From the NCBI GenBank assembly GCA_003956705.1, contig QZCP01000202.1, forward strand, positions 1 through 64,000: 64,000 nt of DNA. The letters are read 5' to 3'. The position numbers and the translations under genes are program-made. Origin of the DNA: Brevipalpus yothersi (taxonomy: Eukaryota > Arthropoda > Arachnida > Trombidiformes > Tenuipalpidae). The first letter of the stretch is position 1. Every line of letters begins with the position of its first letter. A model generated the notes under the pieces. That model searched no databases, was not told where the DNA came from, and saw only the letters and a list, made by a program, of their open reading frames with translations. This document shows positions 26,485 to 40,068 of this stretch, piece by piece.

Positions 26485-27343
26485 GGAGCAAATTACTGTT
26501 TGATATATTTTGTAGTTTTATCTTACTCTCAGGAAATGTTAGCCAAAAGAGAACACTTCTCAATGCTCTTTCGGCTGATGATCAGCGCTTTTTTCATTTG
26601 ATAAGGCGCTTAATTTAATAATGTAGATCACAAAAGGGTTCATAATATTAGCGTCAGTGTAAGTGTCTCTTCCTCTCTCTTTTTTCTCTTTTTTCCATCT
26701 TTTTTTCTGGGTTATACATGTAATATCATAGCTTCTTCTTTTGCTGTTTGTATACTTACAAAGTTTTGAGTGATTTCATCCCAAAAAATGAGCCTTTGTA
26801 GAGTACTTTGATCATTTGATGGCCCAAGTATCTGTGTATGTGTGGGTGTGTGGGTAGAGAATAGAAATGATACGATATGAAAATTATCTCGATGATTAAC
26901 TTTGTTCATGTCATCAAATTTTCAAAAATATTCAATGTGTGTGGGTGTTTCTGTGACATACACTAAAAGTGATCTTGCTTAGTCACTGAGGAGTTCAACT
27001 GACATATATGCATGCTAAACAGTGTTAATGAATAAATACATTTTTCTGTTCATTATTAGAACTGATAAATGTGAGAAAGAGAGTGGGTCAAAAAAGTTCT
27101 TTTGATGAATCCTATCTTGAATATCAATGAGTAGGGATGACACAGGATTTAATAGCTTTTAGGTGTTAACAATATGACCCTACAGAATGTGTGTAAATTT
27201 TTTCTATGAGTGTATGAACAATTCATGGTTCTGAAGTCATCACCATGATAAAATTTAGATTATTCAAAGTCATCTTTGCTATTTCCCAAATGAGCTCTAT
27301 ATTCACGAGGGACATGTATTTAAATTTGGGTTCACGACTTTTT

Positions 27344-27402
<59 letters not shown>

Positions 27403-30400
27403 CAACTCTCTATGTCAACTCCTATTACAGGGAATCTTCATTTATGATGCATATAAAATCGTTGATCTTTTCGACCATTAAAATGATATTTGAGGGTTTC
27501 TGATGCATCTATTCAGGGACGTGACTTTCTATCAATTTAGCATATATCTTATTAGAATTCAATCAAGATGCTAAGATAGAAAAAAATAGAACAAATGTGC
27601 AGTGAATCAGTTGAAAATTAATGATAAAAATAGTTGGAAGTGAGACTTGTGGTTATTCGACAGTGAAATCTTGGAACATTTGGATTCTCTTCCCCGAGCT
27701 CATCTGAGGAATTTCAAAGGCGTAGAAGGAGAAAAAAATCTTCACCAAAAAAGAATACTCACAAATCCTTGATACTTGACAAGCCTTTCATGGCATATGG
27801 AGCAATATGCTTTATCTTGTTACCATTTAAGTGGCTGAAAATAGAAAAGTATAATTAGACAATGTATGGGTCCTGATGAAAAAGAAATCAATTCATCTTC
27901 ATTCTTTTGACTGAATTTTTGATAAATGAAATATTAGAAGAATTGAGCACACAGAGACTAAGTTCAAGGATTAGATGAGAAAGTATCAAAACATGGAGTT
28001 CATAGCTGAGATTCGGATAGAATAATCTTCAGTATAGATTATGTTCCTTTTCTCCAGTTCATCTAAATGACCTTTATAAGGAATTGGGCTAAAATTTAGT
28101 GCGCAAAAGATTCTCACGGAAGTATAAGAAATATTGACGATTCTCATGTTGAATTTCTGACTTTTGAAACATTGTCTCAAGTTATTAATAGATGCTGACA
28201 CACTTAATCCATCATAACAGTGGGACTAATTTGGCATATAATCCTAGAGTTGTCCTGAATTGAAGTCTGAATTATGGAAAGACTAGTATCACAATGTGTA
28301 AGTTTGATTCTCGGAATCGTTTGATTTCATTTCTCTCTAATTGCATCTCAATTTGTCCAACATTCATCAAAATCCCGGAAAGATTTAGCTAATAGGCAGG
28401 GGAATGGTAAAAAATATTTTCGTTGGAGCACTTGATTGGTTGAGATAACTCAAGATTTTCAGTATAAAAATATATCCAACTCAATCGTCTATGATGTTCA
28501 ATCGAAATATTACGCCACAAGTTTTTCAAGGAACTATTAAGTAAAATTTCCCTCGAGTTATGCATCTGAAATATTGTACAGGTTGATTTTCTTGCTCAAA
28601 ATCTTGAAAAACTGATGGAGGTAGGAAATGAAAGCAATATATACGTCTTATATGGTTTTGACAGCTTAAGAATTATCTAGAATATCGAAACTGCGTTTCG
28701 CAATCTATTTTCGAACGTATCCTGTTGATTGTTGACCGAGGTTGCTTGCACAATAACAAGCTGTCTGCTTGTTTCTATAGCTTAACATAATCTCGCATTA
28801 TCTTAGCCAAATTTCATGAGCATTTATTCTGGATTAGTTAAGTGAATCGAAAGAATGCTATCATATGATGTGGCCTAAACATGATTCTTGAGTTTGAGGC
28901 TTTAAATCAAGTATCAAGGAAGTTTTCTCTTTTTTGATGATATATTTTAGATTTGGGACACCTCTTAGAAAATTCTCGGAGCATTTGAAGATAAATGGAA
29001 AAAATAAGCATAATTTCGATTCTCAAAGCTCAAAAATAGGTTGAAAAGAATTCAATGTTCATCTCAAACTTGCGATGCATCATCGCGCTCTCATAATTCT
29101 AAATTGTATACACATAAAAATAATGGTAAAAAGTTTGAATATTTCCAAAAATTCTAATACACGAATGATGGATGGCTGATGATCATACTTTTTGAAAGTG
29201 AAAAAGAATGAAAAAAGTGCGAAATAGTAGGAAAAAATTAGGCTAATACATGTCGCTCAATGGTGTGGAAAATTTTGTTTTGCAATTCTGATGATGGACC
29301 ATATTTTGGTCTGGTTGGTAGCAGATTCTATCATGATTCAAATCTTGCCCTAATGTGTGAATGTATTCCTCGTAGTGAAGAAAAGAGGTGAAAGAAGAAG
29401 AATGTTCCAAGGCCTACATGTTGTCAATCATAACGAAATTTTCTTTCTACCAAGAAACATTTGAATGACAATCTACATCAGATATCTACTACATTGCCTA
29501 TTGATGTTCAGATAACCTATCGAAAAGTATTTTCATATTACACATCTACCATTCATATGCAAATCATTCAAGAAAATTTTCTTAGCAATACATACAACAT
29601 GTATGATAAGTATTTATCAGAATGATTCTTGTGATCAAGAATATTTCAGCATGAAGGGTTGATGTTTTCCCATGGTACAATCGAAAATAGCTATGATAAG
29701 GAATTTTGACTCAATTCAAATTCTCTGGAGCATTTATGTATTTAGCCATGGAATGTTACCTCCACTTGATATCTAGTCATTTTTTGCTCTCTCAATTTTT
29801 GCTTTGACAAAATTGTTACATTCATATTAAGTTGACTACTCACATGGTTCCCAAATTGTGTAAACCATAGAAAATATCTCCCACAAGTATTTCGATGCTG
29901 TTATCACTAAGAGCCCTGTTGAATGGATGAGGGAAGAAAAAAAAGGAAAGAAAAAGGAACATGAAGTATGATAATACGATGAATATATGTATCAAGAAGT
30001 ATACTCAATGTTGAATCAAGAGAAAAACTCATGTTTTCGAACCTCTCAATACAATAGAATACAAGCTCCTCCAAAGAAATGTGCATATGTGTGTGTGTGT
30101 GTGTTTCATGAGTCGTGTGAAAAGTTCTACAGAATCATCGTAATTCATGGTTGAAATGACTTGATACTTCATGATCCTAAGCGATCCTATTGAGTATGTT
30201 CTTTTTTCTATTCTAGTCGACATTCATTCCGTATGTGTAACAGATTGAATGGCTATGCAGGTCAACATAGTATGAGAATTTTCATGAGAAAATCTTCATA
30301 CTAAATTCTCAAGAGTTTCAAATGTTTTTAGATTTGTACAATATGCTCATATCTGTACATGAAATATCTGTATCTTCTACGTGAAATAATTGGAACTTAT

Positions 30401-31338
30401 TCTCCACTTATCAAGCTCCAATGAACCCTAGAGTAACACTTGACTGATTCTCAGGTGAATTAAAGTATTGAATTTTAAATGAACACTATCAACCTCAAAA
30501 GCTAAATTTAACCCTAATGATTATCAAAGCTTTCCCAAGAATGATTATATTTCCGAGCCTCCCTATTTGCTCCTTCTCTCTTTTTTTTCTTCTTCAAATT
30601 CAATAAAATTCCCATGGAAGAAATTTTCCTTTTCCCTGGAATCCTTTTCCTGTTTTCATCAGATCAGGTGACTTGTATGATCCTCTGGATGAAATTAATT
30701 GTTTACCAAAAAGTATAAAATATATGTACATACACACACGAAACACTCAGATAAATGTTTACTCACAGAATTCTGAGTCTCCAGAGATGAGAAAATGCTC
30801 GAGGTTCTACTCTCTCAATAGAGCAATTGCTCAAATCGATCTGCATCATCCAGTCCAAGCCTCGCAATGTTGTGGCCGTAAGATTGGGTCCAAGATAATT
30901 TCCTCTCATAATTCTGTTGAAGATGAACGTATTTTTAGGTTAGAATGTGTATGTGTGTGTGTGTGTGTGTGTGTGGAAGAAGAGGGCATACTGTTACAAA
31001 GCCTTATCACCAACAACAACAATCAATTTATCCTCTGAGAGAGAGGAAGAGAGAGAAGAAAAAAGTCATCAAACTTGCTCACAATTACGAATCCAATCAA
31101 GATTTATCGATGCTCAGAGTAGAATCAGAAGAGTGTTAGATATTCCCTCGGTCAAAGACCATAAGAATGTAATGCACTTGAAATACAGTTGGATGGGAGT
31201 AAGATTGAGTTACGTACACACACACACACACTCATGCCATGATGGAATATACTGATGAGAATACTGTCCATGTGAGTATATGTGTATATGCATGTGTGTG
31301 TCACAGTAGAATCATTCCATGAAGCAATGGAAACTCTT

Positions 31339-31371
<33 letters not shown>

Positions 31372-33443
31372 TCTCTCCTAATCTATGGCAAGCTTTGACC
31401 ACAAGATTGCTGGATTTCCTTGGTCATATCTTCTATCAAGGTGAATGTCGTAATACCAAATGGACGATCAAATGATTGTCCAGCATGTTCTTATTTTACC
31501 ATCTCCACTTTGCCAATGGAGACGATAATAGTTAGTCAAGGATGAAGATGAAGGTGAAAGATCTTCACTAATGAGAATCACACTTTCCTAGTGGCAGTGG
31601 ATAAGTCATGATGATGATTCGTAGGTTGATAATTAAGTTGATCTTGGAAGTGAAGAACTTTTGTGCGAGCTTTTTCTCTTTCTCACGAGTTTCTTTATAT
31701 GAGCTTTATATTTTGTTTGGAAATAGAACTCAGAATACAAAGGTACTCCAGATGGGAAGAATGGTAGCTTTTTGTTCACCAGAATCATGGTGAATAGCAT
31801 CTACACAATGATACACCTCAATTCTGATTCATAGCACGATACAAAGATGCTCTTGTATCAAGATGAGAGGAAAAAAGAGATAAACAATTCCTGGCGCTCT
31901 ATATTCGCTCTTTATTTTTCTTTGATTCTTAGGAATGAAATTCCATTCTAAACATGAAAGACTTTCTCTCAAAATACACCTTCTGTATACAAAAACACAA
32001 GCACACATACAATATCAGCCATTGATGGATACATAAATCAATACATATTGGTCAAGATCTTATTTATTCTCTGACTTTTTGTGTCAAGAGAGGAGAAAAA
32101 AAACTCTGTTCTGTTCTCTTTTGCTTGTTAAGCTCTTGACCAGAGAGAATAGAAGTGCTCAATGTCTATGTCATGAAATCTTACTTATTTATCAAGCTCT
32201 GGACTTTCCATCACCATTATGAGAGAAAAATTTACCATGAATCAATAATACATATCTGACAGTAGCGAAATAAATGGATTGAGCAAAAAATTTTACCTAA
32301 AAAAGTTCATGCTCAATATATATGAATAGATTTACGCTCCAAATCATTGCTTCAACCGACTCTGAATTCAATGCTAAGATACTTTATATAGCTCTCAATA
32401 TGTGAACTCGGCCCTCAAGACAAAAATCAATTCAGACATGAATAGCACTTGTTCCAATATCTAGAGGCAACTGCCACCGGCTATTGAGTTAGAATCATGA
32501 GTATAGAGGTATTGAAGCCACAATTCTCAAGTCTAGTAGGATAAGCTCAGCTAAATTCTTCACTACATACTCATGAAGTTTTCCACCATAAGGTTGTCCC
32601 AGATAGCACAATGATCTTTGATTCCACAAGTCTAAAGATGCAAATGTACACCTCTTTAAAGGTCAACTTCCGTTATAGAACGGAAGTTGACTTGTTGATG
32701 GAAACATTTTCATGGTGATATCAAGAATTAACTGCCACATAACATGTTGGAGCTTTACTCAACTTCACATGGCTTAAAGGGTCAACCACAGTATCATATA
32801 AAGGCACAAAAAGTTCCCTAAAGCAAATGTGTAAGTATGTGTGTGTAGGCGTAAGAAAAGCTATGGTATAAGGTTTTCTGAAAAGCTTCCGCTCACATGC
32901 TTGAAAGGGATCATTTGAATAGGGAGAACCATATTAACGAGCAGAATTTATTCAACCATCGAACATACTCTCACATGGAATTCTGAATTTATATCATGCA
33001 AGTATTTGCTTGAATGACTAGATTTGAAATTAAACCATTCATATATACAAGAATCTGTATCCCTATTTCTGCTTGGAAATTTGAACCTACGCTCCAAAAG
33101 ATAACTTTTAACAAATTCTATCCAGAGAAAACATCATCAATTGGTAGGATTTTTGTTGATGGATTAATTTTTGATATCGAGAGATCCTTGCCTAGTTTGT
33201 GATAATTTATACCACGGTGTACACTACACCATTTATTTATACCATGGAAATGTATAATCATGTGATGATAGTATGGCTATTTTAGAGTCAGATCAAATTG
33301 AAAGTACACGTGTACTCAGAAAATTGAGAATCTCTTTTCACTTTCTTGTTCAGAAAAAGCAAATCATTGTCCCAATTGAATAATAGCCACAAGAGCGGTG
33401 ATCACAAGAGAAAAGAGTAAACAATGGGAAAAGAGAGGAAAAA

Positions 33444-33480
<37 letters not shown>

Positions 33481-33728
33481 TAGATATAAAACAAAAGAGT
33501 AAGCATAATGCATGTAAGCCAAATGGCCTCAGGTTGATGAGTACAAGAAGAGTATGGACATTGTCAGCCTAGTATACTGGAGGCACTTCTAATTTAGCTG
33601 AGCATACATGAAACTCCATCCAGACCACCTTCTGAAATATATTCCAGAATTCATTGAGTGCAATCCTTAAGAGGTAGAGGAAAACATGGATAGATGGGAA
33701 AGCCTGTAGAGAGCGAGAGTAGGAGCAT

Positions 33729-33798
<70 letters not shown>

Positions 33799-36700
33799 AG
33801 TGATGAACAAAGGTCATTGATGTGATTGAAAATGATCTTCACTCTTATTATGAATTATTCAGATGGGCTTGGAAAACAATAGAATACTAGGAAAAAAGGA
33901 TAAGCTTGGAAGTCTTAAAACCCTCTCTCTCTCTCTGTTCCTATCTCTCAAATGATGTTCAAGATCAGTAGAAAAGCTTAATACATGACATGAGATTTAG
34001 TTAAGTTCTTGTTGTAGTTTTATCGTGAATAGTGTAAGGTATTGGAGCAAGTTTGAAAGTTTTTTGATGGAATACGTTAAGAAACAAGAGAAAGGATTAA
34101 ATTTGGCCAACTTACATCTTATTGATTGAACTCTCAATCAATGGTATACGATCAATCTCAAAGTTTGTACAATTGATCCATGTATCTCGACATGGGCAAG
34201 GTATATCCGCACATGGCCAAGCTAGAATGGAAAAAGGAGGAGAGAGAGAAAGAGAAGAAAAAGATCCAAAATAAAACAAAGTTTAGAGAAGGAGAAAATC
34301 AGTGGATGCTTGATGATCATTCGATTGTATCAGAAGCTTTTCAATTGTTGAGCAAGAAAAGGACTTCCACTCTGGGGCACAATCTTTTTCTTCTCCAATT
34401 GTGTGTCCACTTTAGTGTGAGTGTTTCCAATCAGATTATTTCCACTGATCACTGGAAGACAATTGATTTTTCGATTTTCAGTCAAACCTTAGAAACTTTT
34501 CAATTCGGATGAAGGTGTAGATAATTCTCAAAATTTAGCTTAAAAGCTATCACTGGATAGCAACAGCAGTTACTTAATCTGTGTCAAAAGTTTGGAGGAG
34601 AAAATGCCCGGCAGAAAGGATTGAAACTAGGCATAAAACACCTCAAGGCTAAGAATTCAATTGAGTAAAAGATATCATTAGATTGAAAATTTGGAATCAG
34701 ATTCACAATTTTCGAAATCATTCAAGCATGCGACCAGAAATGATGTGTAGATCATCCACCACTCGAGATTAGATTATTCATTAAGTAATCAACTAAGTGT
34801 GGGAATTCGAATACATGTGTGTGCAGCGATCAATGTTCGGTTCAATCCTCAGGCTCATGTCTCGGTGGATCAAGTTAGTCTCAGACCAGTGAAATGTGAT
34901 TAGTAAGGAATCTTACGAAATGATTGAGAAAATTCTCACCTTGTACACCCAGACACACATACTATCATATTACAGGTCATTAACACTGAGATGAGTGTTC
35001 ATCAAACTGATATTTAATCAGTTGATACAAGATGTACAAGTTTGGCGTAAAGCTGTTGAGATGTACATGTACAGATGTATTTTGATGTGATTACAAAGTT
35101 GAGAGGACATCATCATCGAAATCAGACGAGAAAAAAAAGATACAATATAATTTCTTCGTCATTGAGGTTCAATAAAAGTTAGATATTGATAGCAGTATAG
35201 CTCTTTATTGGACTTATATAGAACTCAATTGAAGGCAATCTTGGCCATCAAAATTGGAGGATTCCTTCACCTTGAGGTTGTTTATGATCTTCAAATTGCC
35301 TGTTAAAACTTTTCTCCTCTTCTCGTAGAAGAGCTGGGAAAAATAAGAATCTCTCTCAAAATAAGAGTCTGTATGAAACCATACTAGTTCCAGTTCAACT
35401 CTGAGAATTTACCGATCCTAAGAATACAGTTAGTCTCTGTCAACAAAAAACATACTCGAGCCCAGTTGAGAGCTCTCTTGATGGCATAAAAATTCTATAT
35501 ATCTGTATATCTGTACACTCTTTTTTATTGAGTGCCTCGATAATTGACAAACGAGCCAGGTATATGAAAAAAGCTACTCATATTTCAATTCTGGTTGATA
35601 TCGAAGATTCAAAAATGTAAATCTAAAACCTTCCATCTGGCCTATGTGTAGTTTATCCTATAGCCAGAAGAAGTATAATCAAATTAGTGTAAGAAAAACT
35701 TTCCACTCAAGTAAATAAACAACAGAAAGTTTGACTTTCATGCTGACCATCTCATGATATTCCTTCATCCTCTAGCTATGGAAAGAATTCTTGCTCAAAC
35801 TCCATGGAGAGTGCTCCAGAAATCTCTTCCAATACAGAAATCGAGAAGCTGACTTTTCCAATGTTTCATGGATATCAACCAGGAAGAATATATATATTCA
35901 TTAATTGCGAGACATTGTGGTAGTGTTTCTCCTCTTGCATGAATCTGAGCTTTAGCTAATACATGACACTACATGACTTTGTCTATTGGCCATTTCCAAA
36001 TACTCCACAATACACCACTCTACTGCTATGCAGAATAAATTGAGAATAGAGCCTTTTCATTACCATGTAATACAATGCTACAATTGTATTATGTAACCTT
36101 TTTTCCGATATATATCCACCACGAGCCTTGCACATACTTTCGATTTATGGAATATATCCTCACACACATACATGATTGCACTGGTTTCACCATACCATAC
36201 ACACATACAGACAAAATACCATACATTTCAGGAAAGTGATTAACGATACCATTTACGTCAGCTACACTCTCATTCTAGAATGGGTATGTGTGTGTGTGTG
36301 TGTGGTTCCTAGTGAATACCACTAAGTGGTGTGAATCAGTTTATCATACAGAAGCCAAGTGAAGATAGTTCATCTAGTTGATACAATTTTTCAAAAGGCA
36401 TACACACAAACACACACATATTCTCACAGCGATTCACCATGATAGCATCATTCTGGTCAATTTTTCAATTGAACCGAGTAGGAACGATTCAGTCAGAGAA
36501 AGAGAGGGAGATAATATCATGAATTGAATCTGATTCCAATGGACAGATAGAGCTAATAGATAGAGTCAATATTAAAGGCAAAAGTGAATGGAGAAGAAAA
36601 AGATTGGAAACTGAGAAGAAAATCAGAAAGGAGGGCCAAAAATAAAGCTGATGTCATTTATATCGAAATCGATTGCAAACATATTAAATCAATCAGAAAG

Positions 36701-39700
36701 AGAAGGCTAATAAAGTAATTGAGGGAATATTTTTCGAAAAAGAGAGAATCTTTGATATGATAATTTTCACTTACGACAATGTTCCTCATCGGTATATACT
36801 CTTTTACAATCAATTTTTGAATCACAAACCAAATCTTGATGGACACAATGACTATTGACACATTTGGTTGAATTTTTTGGACATTCAAAATCTTGACAAC
36901 CAGCAAGATGAGATTCATCAGCACAACCCAAACGCTTATTACCGGTGAGCATACATCGTTGATCAATACTGATACACTGTTTATTATCACATGTGAATTC
37001 GGTCAAAGGATCACAAGCGGGTCGAGAAAAGTGGTAAGAGCATGATTTTTCATCCGATTTATCCAAACAATCGGCAATCTGATCACACCAAAGTGCCTTG
37101 GGTATACATTGACCACCAGCACACTTGGTCATTCCTTCAGGACAGATAAAATTATCTAGAAAGAAAGAAGAAAAAAGAAAGAAATAGAATATGAATTAAT
37201 CAATATCAATTTGTTGATAAAAAGCGAATATTCAACAATCACTGTTAAACAATAAGACCATTTACTATCGAGAGGAATGAAGAAGATTAATTTGTGACAT
37301 ATCCAAATCACAACTCAAGAAACAAATTGATCCTTGACCTCAATTATCAGAAGAGAATCCCATTCTGTATGCTCAAAGTGGGTCATATATACATATTGTT
37401 AGATTAAAGATTCCCTCTAAAAAAAGAAAGGAGGTCTAAGAGCAAATTCCATTCCCTCTTATCAATCAAACCTTTACCTCTAGTAGAAGTGTTAGCCATG
37501 ATGAAGCTGTGACATTTAATTAGCAAACTATTCTCCTCCATCTTCTTATTCTTACCGATAGTCATGTGGAGAATATATGTATGTATGTGTGTATCTCTTG
37601 AAGGTTTCATGAATATATGGATATACAAAAGTTAGCAGCGTGCAAAGTTGCGAAAATTCCAGGAGCCCTTAAGTTTCGCAACAATGAGAAGACTGATGAT
37701 TGGCATACAATAAGTATATGCAATGAACCAGTCAAGATTAATATGTTGCTGAAACTGATAGCATGATAATGATGGGCACTTCTCTCTCTCTCTCTTTCTC
37801 TCTCTTTCTTTCTCTTCTCCAAATGACAGGATGAAGAGATAGAAAATCGTAAGATAGGAAAAGAATTCAAGATGAAGTGTTGGAAAAGGAGATGAAGAAA
37901 AGAGAAATATTGAGAGAAGCTGTATTTGAGAGAGTGTGAAAATTTTCATGATGAGTTATATGAGATGAAGAATACAGAAAGTAACAGAGAAAAGGAAAAG
38001 AGAGAGAGAGAGAGAGAGAGAGATGAAGAATATCATTCACTATCGGTGAAGAAAACCTATTTTTTGTAACATCAGGAGCACATCCTGTGATCAATATTCA
38101 AGAAAATGGGTCTGAACAAGCTTTGATATTGACAAATTCATGACCTTTTCCCGAAGCTCGAACGAAGAAAGAGAAAAGTGCAAGTGTATCAATCTGGAGA
38201 TAGGTCCCATGTATAACCCATTATCGTTATTCTATTTTCAGTTCATGATAAAAGCGACTAGCATTGTGGTGAGCATCATGATGAAGTAAGAGAGGGAAAG
38301 AGAACCTTTGCTAGGAGACAAGTCAGAATAAAGAATAAGAGCAAATAACGTAAGGTATCATTAGGAGACAGAAGAGAGAAAATGAATAAGAAGATAAGCT
38401 TACGGAAAACTACAAAATATAAAAGAGCGAGAAAAAGAATATCTGACAGTTTTAGCTGGGACATGATGAATAGAGAGACTGGAATAAAAATTTTAGCCAA
38501 CTGAAGATAAGCAATTCTTCACCATTCAGAAAAAGAGAAGAATCCATTAGTTATAATAAATAAAGCAAGAAAGTGATCATAACTAAGATAGTGTCTCGAG
38601 TTAACAGAATATATTTTCTACTTCTTTTTTTTGGTAAAACAATTCACAAAATTTCAATTTCAAAACATGCAGGTCCATTTGGATTACTTCTCAAGGGGAA
38701 AAATTGTGGTATGGAATAGAAGGCCCCAAAAAAAGGCAGCAACTAAAGTAAAGTAAAAGTAAAAACTTTGTGGCTCATTTTGATTTTCAAAATCTTTCAA
38801 ACTCAATCTAGAACATGAAAAATTTCTCAATGCCGCAAAAAAATATGGAATAACTGTATTTTTCCTGGCTAATCGTACAGAGAATGGTATCATAAATGAG
38901 GACTAATAGCTATAAATGTATGGCTATCATCATGTTCAGTAGCCATATGAATACATGTATGAGTGAAGAAACTAAAAATCGATTTTACAACATCTCAAAT
39001 GGCCAAAATAAATCCCCAGATCAGACAGGACCAGACTGGATTAGAAGATGATACAGTTTCCATGAGAACCAGTGGACCAGAGGGGTGTGGAGAGAGAGAG
39101 AAAGAGAGAGAGGCTGGGATAGAAAATGGGTAAAAAAAGAGGACCATTCACATATGATGATACTCGGAATCAAATCGATAGTGATAAAATTTTTGACAGG
39201 TCATCATCATGAGGGGGTTCCATAGGAGAAGTTAGCCTATAATCTGAATGACTATTTTATACATGATGATGATGAAACCGTAGTGTTACAATATGATTTT
39301 ATTCGGTCTAGTAAATTTGCAGTACAGCCTTTATCATTGAGAAAAGAAGAAGAGAGAGATAGAGAGAAGAGTTTTTCGGGTATCATGTCACTCAGATGTG
39401 TGTCATTATGTCGAGAGTAAAAGTGAGTAAGAAGAATCACTTTCAGGATATATATCTTTCTCTCTTACTTTTTCTCTCTCTCTCTCTCTCTTTCTCTCAA
39501 ACTTATCCAGAGAAAGAAGAACATGATGGCAGGAGAAAGTAAACTATAACAGCTTTCAGTATATACACGCTTGTATGAACTTTACTTCTCCTCTATGAAC
39601 CTTTCTCATTGTATGGTGATTGCTGTTGCTCAACCAAAATCTATGAGCAACACAAAAATTCAACCATCCAGGAGAGCGTTTCCAGGATAAAAGGAGATAA

Positions 39701-39875
39701 AAACTTTATAGACACATGGAGTATATCATGTTCAACAGTTTTGAGGAGTGAAAATTTTTGCTTCTACACTCTTGTCAAGGGATTCCTTTAAGTGCCGATT
39801 TGCGAATGTTGATAAAAACTTTGGATCTTTTGTCAAGAGTAAAAGGACATCAGTTTGAATAGAATGAAAAAGAGA

Positions 39876-39953
<78 letters not shown>

Positions 39954-40026
39954 NNNNNNNNNNNNNNNNNNNNNNNNNNNNNNNNNNNNNNNNNNNNNNN
40001 NNNNNNNNNNNNNNNNNNNNNNNNNN

Positions 40027-40068
<42 letters not shown>

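Larger units (their letters stand above)
26380..27762 (-). other. Receptor intron 16
   Basis: Intron of 1,383 nt, phase 2, donor GTGAGT. It carries a (GA)n run at 26421-26480, which reads (TC)n in the transcript about 41 nt before the exon 17 acceptor, and a (CT)n-(CTTT)n run at 27349-27402. Confidence 0.88.
30914..34115 (-). other. Receptor intron 13
   Basis: Intron of 3,202 nt, phase 2. It holds (GT)n at 30951-30974, (TATC)n at 31341-31369, a perfect hairpin at 32662-32691, and (GA)n at 33448-33476 and 33732-33796. No nested gene recognised. Confidence 0.88.
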
